Positions 1 through 6,191 of a stretch of DNA of 38,953 bases are shown in pieces (position 1 is the first letter of the stretch; each line of letters begins with the position of its first letter). A program made the position numbers and the translations under genes. Source of the stretch: a virus; IMG/VR virus record IMGVR_UViG_3300025087_000193, positions 1 to 38,953 of that record. One strand, written 5' to 3'. Below the pieces are notes generated by a model that had not been told where the DNA came from, searched no databases, and saw nothing but the letters and a program-made list of their open reading frames with translations.

Positions 1-104
1 GCGGCGTGTGCCGGGCGTACGGCCGCGCGCAGGTGACCCAGAGCGGCGGCGAGTGCCGGGCGTACGACAATGCGGAAATCATCAAGGCGAAGGGAGATTT
101 ATAA
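1..104 (+). CDS. C-terminal fragment of a repeat protein, cut by window start
   Basis: An open frame enters from the left edge (reading from base 3) and stops with TAA at 102-104. The 33 visible residues show a 15-residue period: a CRAY motif occurs twice, 45 bases apart. Alternating small, polar and hydrophobic residues (AQV, AEI) suggest the end of a beta-helix-like repeat protein. The DNA repeat behind it is a 21-mer with one mismatch at 1-21 and 46-66. The function is not recognisable from this fragment. Confidence 0.55.
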   Translation, partial: GVCRAYGRAQVTQSGGECRAYDNAEIIKAKGDL

Positions 105-391
105 TAAGATGCCAGAACTGTCCTAAGGGGGCCGTTGTATCACGCGACGCGACCCGGTTTGACGGATCTCCGACAACGGCGTGGCGGTGCAGCCACTGTG
201 GGGAGGAGTACGGCGCCGGGGATAGACCTCCGCTGGCGGACGCCTACAACGACCGCTCCCGCAAATTGTGGGAGCTGGTCGGGGCGATGTCATCGGACGG
301 CCATGCCCTGAAATGTGGTGCCGACTTGATCGCCGACGCCGCAGAAATCTTGACCGCCATCTACGGCCCCGAGCCGGGAGAGGGGGAGTGA
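104..391 (+). CDS. small zinc-ribbon protein, start codon unclear
   Basis: The frame carries two CxxC pairs (C3/C6 and C29/C32 counted from base 104), the signature of a zinc ribbon, then a helical C-terminal half. It ends one base before the next gene. The start is odd: a good ribosome site (AAGGGAG at 90-96) lies seven bases before ATA at 104, while the nearby ATG at 109 is in another frame and stops after five codons. Either a non-standard start is used, an upstream GTG (base 53) is used, or one base is wrong here. The role is unknown; a nucleic-acid or protein-binding accessory protein is a guess. Confidence 0.5.
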   Translation: MRCQNCPKGAVVSRDATRFDGSPTTAWRCSHCGEEYGAGDRPPLADAYNDRSRKLWELVGAMSSDGHALKCGADLIADAAEILTAIYGPEPGEGE

Positions 392-392
392 G

Positions 393-662
393 ATGCCACT
401 GTACCGCAAGAAGCTAATTGTGATCAAGGCGCAACAGATCCTAGACAGCGATTTCGACCTGCCGCACCCGAACGACCGCCACATGGCCGGAGTCATCTAT
501 GATCCGCTGGAGCGGTGTGTGATAATCCCGACGCTTGAAGGCCCGATGCGGGGGAACGTCGGAGATTTCATTATTACCGGCATCAAGGGCGAGCTTTATC
601 CATACAAGCCAGACATCTTCGCGGCCACCTACGACGATGTACCCGAGCCAGGAGGTGAGTGA
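393..662 (+). CDS. conserved phage protein of the GDFIITGIKGELYPYKPDIF type
   Basis: This 89-residue protein has the layout of a small family found in many tailed phages: an N-terminal YRKK strand, a central TLEG segment, then a GD(F/W)II-G-KGE-YP-KPDIF-TY block at about residues 50-80. The family has no settled function that I know. ATG follows the previous stop by one base, inside a run of short accessory genes that appear to be translationally coupled. Family membership rests on the C-terminal block only. Confidence 0.75.
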   Translation: MPLYRKKLIVIKAQQILDSDFDLPHPNDRHMAGVIYDPLERCVIIPTLEGPMRGNVGDFIITGIKGELYPYKPDIFAATYDDVPEPGGE

Positions 663-1006
663 TGCTCAACATTACTGACGATCAGATCAGAGAGGCGGCG
701 AAGAAAGCGGAGATGGACCTGTTTGAATGTGAATGTATGGCGTGCGTGGAACAGCGCCATCCTAAGATTATCGCTGGCCTCCGCCGCTTCATCGAGATCA
801 TCGACGCCGACTGCGAGGACGCCCTCTCCGCCGAGGTCGTCCGGTACAAGGCGGCGTGGAAAGACGCCATTCGCCTTGTTGAGGCCAAAGAAAAACTGTT
901 GATGGCATACCGGCTGGGGAAAACCACCCCCGAAAGGGCGCTGGATACGATCCACAAATTCGGGTCCATGGACGACATCGCCCGCAGCCACGGACTGGAG
1001 GAGTGA
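662..1006 (+). CDS. hypothetical helical protein, 114 aa
   Basis: The ATG shares one base with the previous stop (TGATG) and has GGAGG just upstream. The product is mostly charged and probably alpha-helical. It has a C-E-C-MAC cysteine cluster at about residues 22-27 that could bind a metal, although no second pair is clear. No family was recognised. It belongs to the accessory-gene run at the left of the window. Confidence 0.65.
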   Translation: MLNITDDQIREAAKKAEMDLFECECMACVEQRHPKIIAGLRRFIEIIDADCEDALSAEVVRYKAAWKDAIRLVEAKEKLLMAYRLGKTTPERALDTIHKFGSMDDIARSHGLEE

Positions 1007-1239
1007 TGAAGCGCTGCAAGCATGAGCTGGTGTCCATTCAAGAGGTCGGCCGCGCTTTCACGGCACACGAACGCGAGGCAGATGGAACGTGGTCGCACGA
1101 CAGTTATCTAGGCGAGTACACGGGAGAGATCATCGTCAAATGTCACGCCTGCAATATGTTAGCATCCTTCTACCGGGCGCGCCCAAAGTGGCTCACTGAG
1201 AGAATGGCCGAGTATCGGGAAGATCAGCTAAAGCGATAG
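1006..1239 (+). CDS. hypothetical small protein with two CxxH/CxxC-like sites
   Basis: The 77-residue product starts at ATG 1006, sharing one base with the preceding stop, with GGAGG upstream. Its N-terminus has CKHE and its middle CHAC, which together could make one zinc site. The C-terminal end is basic and helical. The function is unknown. Small one-zinc proteins are common in phage accessory regions. Confidence 0.6.
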   Translation: MKRCKHELVSIQEVGRAFTAHEREADGTWSHDSYLGEYTGEIIVKCHACNMLASFYRARPKWLTERMAEYREDQLKR

Positions 1240-1266
1240 GCGCGTGGCCGAGAAGGAGGGCGAGCA

Positions 1267-1743
1267 GTGATTCCGACCATTAAGTATTTTCGCATCACCG
1301 TTGTCCATAAATGGTTTGTGCTTGTCGCCGGGCTGAGGCTCAGGGTTTCATTGTGGCGGCTCATCGCACACGACTGGACGAAGTTTATCCCGCAGAACAC
1401 GCGCCAATATGGGCGGCAGTTCTTTGGGGACCAGGGCGATCCGTTAGGGTTCGCCATTACATGGTGCCGCCATCAAAATGCCCATGACCACCATTGGGAA
1501 TTCTGGATTCCACGGACTGGCCACAACAGATCGGTGCCGCCATATCCAGACAATGAGCCATTACCGATGCCGGAAATGGCGATTAGAGAGATGGTCGCCG
1601 ACTGGTACGGCGCGTCAAGAGCCTACGAAGGCAAATGGCCAAATGGATCATGGCCGTGGTTTGAAAAGAATTTTGATAAGATTAGGTTACATCCGCAAAC
1701 GCGAGCGAGAGTGCTGGAGATTGTGCAAGGAGGGCGTGCATGA
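1267..1743 (+). CDS. DUF5662-like phage protein
   Basis: The 158-residue product begins at GTG 1267, behind AGGAGGG. It carries the family landmarks: an HDWTKF block at about residues 37-42, a following aromatic YGRQFF segment, then an HQNAHDHHWEFW block at about residues 68-79. The many conserved His, Asp and Trp residues suggest a metal site, but no activity is established for the family as far as I know. It overlaps the next gene by four bases. Assignment rests on these motifs. Confidence 0.7.
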   Translation: MIPTIKYFRITVVHKWFVLVAGLRLRVSLWRLIAHDWTKFIPQNTRQYGRQFFGDQGDPLGFAITWCRHQNAHDHHWEFWIPRTGHNRSVPPYPDNEPLPMPEMAIREMVADWYGASRAYEGKWPNGSWPWFEKNFDKIRLHPQTRARVLEIVQGGRA

Positions 1744-2036
1744 GTGATCAATTTCGTGAGGGCGTCGCGGCGCTTGATGAAGTGATGAAGAAAATCGTCA
1801 CGGAAAATGAGCGGCTTCGCGCCGAGAACGCCTCCCTCCGCAAGCGCGTGGAGGAATTGGATGGCGCGTGGACGAATGTTCCGCCGAAAGTCCACGGCTG
1901 GTACTGGACACGCACCAATCGCAGCCGGTCGCAGCGCATGGTACTGGTGACTGCTAGGGGTGGCATCGCCACCTACATTGGGGGATACAATGTGCGAACC
2001 GCTGCCGTGGCCGGCGGCAACGACGGTAGAGAATGA
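1740..2036 (+). CDS. coiled-coil accessory protein, 98 aa
   Basis: ATGA overlap with the gene before it, with GGAGGG upstream. Residues 10-40 form a leucine/valine heptad pattern rich in Glu and Arg, a clear short coiled coil. The C-terminal half has a WYWTR segment and short beta-like stretches. No family was recognised. It may form a dimer; the function is unknown. Confidence 0.6.
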   Translation: MSDQFREGVAALDEVMKKIVTENERLRAENASLRKRVEELDGAWTNVPPKVHGWYWTRTNRSRSQRMVLVTARGGIATYIGGYNVRTAAVAGGNDGRE

Positions 2037-2068
2037 TCCGGACCGATCCCGGAGCCGAAGGAGGGCAA

Positions 2069-2329
2069 GTGAAGGCACGAATCGTCGAGGCATTCGGCGC
2101 CCGCCGCAGCCATCAGCAAATCATGGGGCTGATCTGCGATCTGATCGGCCCCGGTGAATGCAGGCTGAAGATCCGAATGCTGCTGAATGGCGAGGTGGAG
2201 GTCGTGATCGAGTCGCCGACAGACATCGCGCGAAGCACCGGCGCGTCCATCTGGCTCGCCCTGTGCGATGCTGTTGAATGTATGGACGTGGTTGCCGCGC
2301 CGAAGGGCGGAAAGGACGGAGAGGAATGA
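2069..2329 (+). CDS. hypothetical protein, 86 aa
   Basis: GTG at 2069 is preferred over ATG 2033 because AAGGAGGG sits five bases before it, whereas the ATG has no ribosome site and lies inside the previous gene. The product is a small alpha/beta protein with a central beta pair (LKIRMLLNGEVEVVIE). No family was recognised. It overlaps the next gene by four bases. Confidence 0.6.
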   Translation: MKARIVEAFGARRSHQQIMGLICDLIGPGECRLKIRMLLNGEVEVVIESPTDIARSTGASIWLALCDAVECMDVVAAPKGGKDGEE

Positions 2330-2787
2330 ACGCTTACATCGACATCGTATTTGACGGACCGCCCTCACATGAGTCGGGGCGGTTTGTCGAAGTGGAGAAT
2401 CAAGACGGATTGTCAATTAATTTCGGGGAATGGGTACAGCGGCACGATGGGCTTTGGGCGCTGCGAATTGTGGACTCTGGCTCCCAACTCGCCGCCAGCG
2501 AAAATGAGAGAGCCGCCGGCGAATGGAAAATCTCGGCGATCAAGGACCTGCTGGCGAATGCGTCTGGGGAGACCAACCTGATTGATGTTGGCCCGCTGCG
2601 GCTAGCGGCCTGCGTCAACAAAATTGCCGCGCTGCTCCACGATGACACTCCTCCGCTCGCGGTCATGGATGGAATGTGGGACCCCTACGATGAGAGGTTC
2701 TACCCCGCCAGCGAGGCCCCGCCCGCGAATGAGATGAGCCTGGATTACGGCCAAGTCACCGTGATCGTGGTCGGGAGGAAGCCATGA
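2326..2787 (+). CDS. conserved phage protein with an FDGPP-ESGRFVEVE block
   Basis: This 153-residue protein starts at ATG 2326, overlapping the previous stop by four bases, with GGAGAGG upstream. Its first 50 residues (FDGPP, ESGRFVEVE, GEWVQR-DGLWALRI) follow a pattern I associate with small phage accessory proteins of unknown role. The rest looks like a second unit with a helical middle and a beta end, so it may be a fusion of two short modules. No catalytic motif is visible. Confidence 0.65.
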   Translation: MNAYIDIVFDGPPSHESGRFVEVENQDGLSINFGEWVQRHDGLWALRIVDSGSQLAASENERAAGEWKISAIKDLLANASGETNLIDVGPLRLAACVNKIAALLHDDTPPLAVMDGMWDPYDERFYPASEAPPANEMSLDYGQVTVIVVGRKP

Positions 2788-2948
2788 CCACGCAAACGGT
2801 CGCCACGAACAAGGACAGCGACCCGAAGGACTACGACGCATTGCGAGCGGCGATGCGGAGAATTACTCAACTCGAACGTGAGAACGAGACCCTGGAATTG
2901 CTGGCAAAGGCGCTGGCGATGCGCCAAACGAAAGGCGGGAAAACGTGA
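2784..2948 (+). CDS. 54-aa coiled-coil microprotein
   Basis: The ATGA overlap with the preceding gene and the GGGAGGAA ribosome site support this short gene. Residues 18-46 form one amphipathic helix with leucine heptads (ITQLERENETLELLAKAL), so the product is probably a small coiled-coil dimer. The next reading frame overlaps its stop by four bases. The function is unknown. Confidence 0.55.
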   Translation: MTTQTVATNKDSDPKDYDALRAAMRRITQLERENETLELLAKALAMRQTKGGKT

Positions 2949-3034
2949 AACGGTGGAAGATCCGATATGTGGTGGCGATTGAGCTGTTCCTGGCCTCACT
3001 GGCCCCGCTGCTCTGCGTCTGTTCTCTTTTTTGA
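2945..3034 (+). CDS. 29-aa membrane microprotein
   Basis: GTG at 2945 overlaps the previous stop (GTGA). The peptide is a basic head (KRWKIR) followed by one hydrophobic segment of about 20 residues ending in a CVCSLF tail, as expected of a single-pass inner-membrane peptide. The chain of four-base overlaps before it and the spaced ribosome site after it make translation plausible. The role is unknown. Confidence 0.4.
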   Translation: MKRWKIRYVVAIELFLASLAPLLCVCSLF

Positions 3035-3046
3035 GGGGAGAGTGAC

Positions 3047-3250
3047 ATGGACAAGGAACTGATGGACGTGCTGTGGCTGCTGGCCCGCTGGCGGTGGGAG
3101 GAGTCCTGCATCGGCCCCGGAAGCGTGACCCCGGGCACAGTGAACGCGGTGGACGATCTGCTGGACAAACACGGGCTGCTGTTCACCAAGACCGCCATGA
3201 CTCCGCCGCCGTTCTCCAGGACGGACCCCCACGGAAAGGAGATCAAGTGA
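3047..3250 (+). CDS. hypothetical protein, 67 aa
   Basis: ATG 3047 follows GAGGGGAGAGTGAC, a strong ribosome site. The N-terminal half is an amphipathic helix rich in Trp and Leu (MDVLWLLARWRWEES), and the rest is polar. It overlaps the following gene by four bases. No family was recognised. Confidence 0.6.
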   Translation: MDKELMDVLWLLARWRWEESCIGPGSVTPGTVNAVDDLLDKHGLLFTKTAMTPPPFSRTDPHGKEIK

Positions 3251-3510
3251 AAACCCGCGAGTCTCAGAACCGCAAGGTGCTGGCCTGGCTGCTCAAGGGA
3301 CGCACGCTGACGGCAGAACAGGCCAGGGCCAAGTGGGGGATCGCACGGCTGGCGGCGAGGATCTACGACATCGAGGGGATGCCCGACGAAAGAGAATGGT
3401 GGCTGGACGTGGTTGGCATTCCGTTCCGCAGATATGTTGTCTCCCGCAATCTCGTCACCGTCCGCAACCGCGAGGGCCGCAAGGTCCGTGTCGCCCGATA
3501 CTCCCTGTAA
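3247..3510 (+). CDS. small winged-helix (HTH) DNA-binding protein
   Basis: From GTG 3247 (GTGA overlap) the product is 87 residues. The order NRKVLAWLLKG-TLTAEQARAKWGI-LAARIYDIEG followed by two strands and an RYSL end matches the small helix-turn-helix proteins that many phages carry, in which a fold of three helices and a wing binds DNA. It may act as a local transcription regulator of the left accessory genes. The target is not known. Confidence 0.65.
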   Translation: MKTRESQNRKVLAWLLKGRTLTAEQARAKWGIARLAARIYDIEGMPDEREWWLDVVGIPFRRYVVSRNLVTVRNREGRKVRVARYSL

Positions 3511-3539
3511 GCGCCTGACTCCAATGCGAAAGGACTGAA

Positions 3540-3875
3540 ATGCTGCACGTCAAGATCGAAGTCAAAGTTATCGAAGAACTGCCCAAGCACGCCGACGAAG
3601 AACTTGGGCTGAACTCTTTCCTGGTCACGATGCCTGACTTCACCGGCGACCCCGAGGACGTGGGCGGCCCCGAAATGCCGTTGGTGCAATTCCTGGGGGA
3701 GAATCAAGAGACAATCGCCAGGTTCGCCAGCCAATGCGGACAGGCGGCCGTGTGGGCGGCCGTCAAGAAGCTCCACGCGCGGCGGCAGAGGCGAGAGCAG
3801 GCCGAGGCCAAGGCGGCCTATGAGGCCCGGGCGGCGGCGCACAAGGCCGCGCAGGCAGGCGGGCAGGAGAACTAG
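3540..3875 (+). CDS. hypothetical protein with basic helical tail, 111 aa
   Basis: ATG 3540 follows AAAGGA by six bases. Residues 1-60 look alpha/beta. Residues 75-111 are a long Ala/Arg/Glu-rich helix, probably a coiled coil. It is the last gene of the rightward accessory run, and the hairpin at 3893-3914 follows 17 bases after its stop. No family was recognised. Confidence 0.6.
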   Translation: MLHVKIEVKVIEELPKHADEELGLNSFLVTMPDFTGDPEDVGGPEMPLVQFLGENQETIARFASQCGQAAVWAAVKKLHARRQRREQAEAKAAYEARAAAHKAAQAGGQEN

Positions 3876-3892
3876 CGGGGCGGGGAAAGGAC

Positions 3893-3914
3893 GGGGGCGG
3901 GGAAACCCGCCCCC
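3893..3914. terminator. bidirectional GC hairpin between convergent genes
   Basis: A perfect 9-bp stem (GGGGGCGGG / CCCGCCCCC) closes a GAAA tetraloop. It lies between the last rightward accessory gene and the end of the leftward small-gene cluster, where a shared terminator is expected. No T-run follows on either strand, so it may need a factor. A 12-base copy of its left arm (GGGGCGGGGAAA) at 3877-3888 could pair with the same right arm instead. Confidence 0.6.
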
Positions 3915-3932
3915 TTGGTGTGTGCTGTCGGG

Positions 3933-4136
3933 CTACCTGACTGCGGCCACCAGCTCAAGCGCGACAACGGCCAGGACGACGGCCACCACCGGCCAGGGCC
4001 AGCGACGGGGGCGCTTTTGGCCGAGGCGCGGCTCGGAAGTCAGTTTCAGCCAACGAGTTTCCGCCACCGCCAGATTGCGAACCCTGCGGGAAAGCCGCTC
4101 ATGCCAGCGGGATCGGCGAGCGTAGTGCTTCGGCAT
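3933..4136 (-). CDS. 67-aa basic tail-anchored membrane protein
   Basis: ATG at 4136 is chosen because AAAGGAA lies seven bases upstream on the minus strand; the longer frame from GTG 4229 has no such site. The N-terminal 45 residues are very basic. A single hydrophobic segment (VVAVVLAVVALELVAAV) sits at the extreme C-terminus, which suggests a tail-anchored protein with its basic part in the cytoplasm. It is the last gene of the leftward cluster. The role is unknown. Confidence 0.5.
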   Translation of the reverse strand: MPKHYARRSRWHERLSRRVRNLAVAETRWLKLTSEPRLGQKRPRRWPWPVVAVVLAVVALELVAAVR

Positions 4137-4138
4137 GG

Positions 4139-4342
4139 TCAAATTCCTTTCGTTACGAATTTCTGGCCCAGCCGAGTGTAAAGGGCCATTACCGATGACC
4201 CTCCCAACGGATAGGCATAGGCCCCGCACCCGCAGGCGGCAGCCTCTTTGTCGGCCTTGGTCTTGTCCTCGAAAACCGCCTGCGCGTCCCCGTCCATCAA
4301 GACAAGGCGCGGGTGATCCTTGGTTACAACGCCGTAGTACAC
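4139..4342 (-). CDS. hypothetical protein, 67 aa
   Basis: GTG at 4342 follows AAGGGGGGACCTT on the minus strand and comes 13 bases after the stop of the preceding short gene, so the longer frames in front of it are rejected. The product is compact alpha/beta with a central Ala/Lys-rich helix and a CGCGAYAYPLGG segment. No family was recognised. Its stop is two bases from the next start. Confidence 0.55.
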   Translation of the reverse strand: MYYGVVTKDHPRLVLMDGDAQAVFEDKTKADKEAAACGCGAYAYPLGGSSVMALYTRLGQKFVTKGI

Positions 4343-4355
4343 AAGGTCCCCCCTT

Positions 4356-4529
4356 TCAGTTGCAGAAACAGTCCTCAATGTGCACAACGCATTCATTCCC
4401 TGGGCAGCGGTCCTTTTCGGCCGCTTCTTTGGTGGCGTATGTCCGCGCCATTTGTAGGAACTTGGTGTAACTGCTCCGGTTCCCAGGTTTGGCAACGAAG
4501 GACCCGTCTGAACGTTGGATCACCCACAT
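4356..4529 (-). CDS. 57-aa cysteine-rich protein
   Basis: ATG 4529 is preceded on the minus strand by GGAGGGAAAACC. The product begins MWVIQRSDGSFVAK, a pattern seen in small phage proteins made of a beta hairpin and a helix, continues with a helix (FLQMARTYATKEAAEK), and ends with cysteines at residues 42, 47, 54 and 56. The frame overlaps the gene before it by ten bases. The cysteines could bind one zinc ion. The function is unknown. Confidence 0.6.
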   Translation of the reverse strand: MWVIQRSDGSFVAKPGNRSSYTKFLQMARTYATKEAAEKDRCPGNECVVHIEDCFCN

Positions 4530-4783
4530 GGTTTTCCCTCCTCGGCCGGAACCCCAACCGGCCCCGCGTCCGTGTCCTGGACGTGACCGATCAACTCCGG
4601 CGACCGTTCGGCGCGGCTCCCCCAGGTCATCCAGACTTCAAAGCCGTCACGATCTTGCGCGTCCCGGAAGGCCATCGCCTTGACCCCGGCGCCCCAGCCG
4701 TTAACCTCCGCGTGCATCGCGTGGTGGCCCAGGCGGGTTACGGCCCCACGGGCACCTTGAATCTTACCAATGAATCGAGCCAT
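4520..4783 (-). CDS. hypothetical protein, 87 aa
   Basis: The second in-frame ATG (4783) is used because AAAGGAGAAACC stands directly before it, the same leader used by its neighbours. The product has a beta-rich N-terminal half (ARFIGKIQGARGAVTRLG) followed by FEVWMTWGS and an acidic end. The N-terminal part resembles a short phage family in which an RLG-hydrophobic pattern recurs, but no function is known to me. Confidence 0.55.
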   Translation of the reverse strand: MARFIGKIQGARGAVTRLGHHAMHAEVNGWGAGVKAMAFRDAQDRDGFEVWMTWGSRAERSPELIGHVQDTDAGPVGVPAEEGKPCG

Positions 4784-4794
4784 GGTTTCTCCTT

Positions 4795-4962
4795 TCAACT
4801 GCGGATCAGGTAGTCAACCCCGTCGAAGTCAACAGAGAAATAGTCCTGTTTCAGCAGGTCGGTGGCTTCGTCCCAATCAATGCAGTTGTTCGGCCAGGAG
4901 GCGTTCAGGATGTCCCGGCTATCCAGGACATCCTGGGAATTGTCAACTTGTTGCCTTGCCAT
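4795..4962 (-). CDS. 55-aa acidic microprotein
   Basis: ATG 4962 follows AAAGGAGAAATC on the minus strand. The product is strongly acidic (many Asp, few Lys/Arg) with a WDEATDLLKQDYFSVDFDGVDYLI core, probably one helix and a beta hairpin. Small acidic phage proteins often bind and inhibit host proteins or mimic DNA, which is only a guess here. Confidence 0.55.
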   Translation of the reverse strand: MARQQVDNSQDVLDSRDILNASWPNNCIDWDEATDLLKQDYFSVDFDGVDYLIRS

Positions 4963-4973
4963 GATTTCTCCTT

Positions 4974-5069
4974 TCAGCGGCAGACGGTACAGAACCACAC
5001 GGCCCACAGCGCCACAACGGCGGCGCAGGCCAACAGGACGCAGAGGTCCGAGCGGATGAATGCGCGCAT
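4974..5069 (-). CDS. 31-aa membrane microprotein
   Basis: ATG 5069 follows AAGGGGGACCACCA on the minus strand. The peptide is a short basic head, one hydrophobic segment of about 20 residues rich in Ala, Val, Leu and Trp, and a CTVCR tail. It fits exactly between two cluster genes that have their own ribosome sites. A single-pass inner-membrane peptide is likely; the role is unknown. Confidence 0.45.
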   Translation of the reverse strand: MRAFIRSDLCVLLACAAVVALWAVWFCTVCR

Positions 5070-5081
5070 TGGTGGTCCCCC

Positions 5082-5330
5082 TTAGATCAGCGGCCCGTTG
5101 TGGTACGCCTCGGCGCAACCCTTGCAACAAAACATGCCTTTGAGCCAGTTGAAACTTCCCGGGCGGTCATCTGATACCGTCGCATAGGAAAACAGGTTGC
5201 GGCGCTTCCCCCGAACGTTTCCGCACCAATCGCAGGCGCGGCCGCCCGTACCAGCCAAAGCCATGCGCACCAGATCCACCCTTGAAAACGGGTGCGGTTG
5301 ACGGGTGCGGTTGATTGTTACGATTCCCAT
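5082..5330 (-). CDS. 82-aa zinc-finger-like protein, first gene of minus cluster
   Basis: ATG 5330 follows GAAAGGGGAAACA. The sequence holds CDWC (about residues 33-36) and a later CCKGC (about residues 68-72) flanked by aromatic residues, a spacing like treble-clef or TRASH-type zinc fingers. It leads the leftward cluster just downstream of the divergent control region. DNA or protein binding is inferred from the zinc pattern. No specific family was assigned. Confidence 0.6.
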   Translation of the reverse strand: MGIVTINRTRQPHPFSRVDLVRMALAGTGGRACDWCGNVRGKRRNLFSYATVSDDRPGSFNWLKGMFCCKGCAEAYHNGPLI

Positions 5331-5582
5331 TGTTTCCCCTTTCGTCGGTCGATGACCGGTCATGTATAATAGTGTAGTTTGCCTATCGGCTCTTTGCCAA
5401 GTGAAATTTAAAAATAAATTCAATGCTGGCGATTTATTTCTTTTGCTCCGCCGCCCTGTGTGGTACAGTTCTTGGCCGATGGACAACCGGCCAAGGAGGC
5501 CAAGGGCAATGCCGAGACAAGCGGGCGCGCAAAAGTTCGGGGGTATTACAACATATCTATATATATATAGAGAGGTTGTTTA
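5331..5582. promoter_or_regulatory. divergent AT-rich control region
   Basis: This 252-base gap separates the leftward small-gene cluster from the late operon. It is much richer in A+T than its surroundings. A possible minus-strand promoter reads TTGGCA (rc of 5394-5399), an 18-base gap, then TACACT, with TATTAT just downstream. An AT inverted repeat (AAATAAAT 5412-5419 / ATTTATTT 5432-5439) and three TTGGCC/GGCCAA copies (5472-5477, 5489-5494, 5498-5503) look like operator or terminator elements. A short rightward frame here has no ribosome site and is not called. Confidence 0.55.
5548..5579. promoter_or_regulatory. 32-bp interrupted palindrome at the first late start codon
   Basis: The core TCTATATATATATAGA (5556-5571) is a perfect 16-base palindrome. 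Flanking ACAAC (5548-5552) and GTTGT (5575-5579) extend the same symmetry axis. The right arm holds the AGAGG ribosome site, and ATG follows at 5583. As RNA it would hide the ribosome site; as DNA it could be an operator or an easily melted promoter element. Which of these applies cannot be told from sequence. Confidence 0.6.
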
Positions 5583-6191
5583 ATGCACGGAGACTCCAAC
5601 TCTCTCAATTCATCTCCTGATTATGTTAACCTGGACTGGTCAGAAATCATCCAGGCGGGCGGGAACTCACCGTTAGACGTTTCGTCAGACTGTATACAGT
5701 ATCCAGAAGTCGTTCAAACCACGGCGCTTGCGAAACCGGATGAAGATGTCCTATCTCAGTTTCTACGAAGGAGGACACGTCTGCTATGGCGGGCGTATGA
5801 CCAGTGTGCGCGTGAGCTAAGAGACGATAGCGCAGGGCTTTCGGTTGGCGAGCGGTCTCGGATAGTGGCTACGTTGGCGAAGGCGGCGCGAGACTTGGCG
5901 AGTGTGGACAGGAGCGGAGATCAAAAGTCGTCACAGACTCGCGTTAATGCTGGTGTTATTGTGCTGCCGGGCAAGGATGCGCCGGATCGGTGGTCTGGCA
6001 GGGCGCAGGCGAGCGGGCGCGAGGGCGCTCCCGGCAAGGTGCAGGCGGTGGACCTCGACCAGGTGCGCCGTCAGCTGCGGCAGGCCGAGGACGCACTGCC
6101 CGGCCCGCAGATGCAGGCACCCAAGCGCAAGAGGGGCAGGCCGCGCATGTACGAGAGGGTGCCGGTGGGCAAGCAGAGGGGTGAGGGCTGA
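5583..6191 (+). CDS. AT-hook protein, small-terminase candidate
   Basis: The 202-residue protein has a polar N-terminus, a helical middle (about residues 56-110, rich in Arg and Leu), a second helix at 155-172, and a C-terminal AT-hook: KRKRGRPRMY at 181-190 with the RGRP core. The AT-hook binds the minor groove of AT-rich DNA. It is the first gene of the late operon and lies four genes ahead of the large terminase, which makes a small-terminase or late-regulator role plausible. No clear TerS signature was seen. It could bind the AT palindrome that abuts its own start. Confidence 0.5.
   Translation: MHGDSNSLNSSPDYVNLDWSEIIQAGGNSPLDVSSDCIQYPEVVQTTALAKPDEDVLSQFLRRRTRLLWRAYDQCARELRDDSAGLSVGERSRIVATLAKAARDLASVDRSGDQKSSQTRVNAGVIVLPGKDAPDRWSGRAQASGREGAPGKVQAVDLDQVRRQLRQAEDALPGPQMQAPKRKRGRPRMYERVPVGKQRGEG

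Noticed and set aside
5362-5620. Rightward frames across the divergent control region
   Set aside because: They cover AT-rich repeats and promoter-like DNA, lack ribosome sites and would overlap the well-supported start at 5583.
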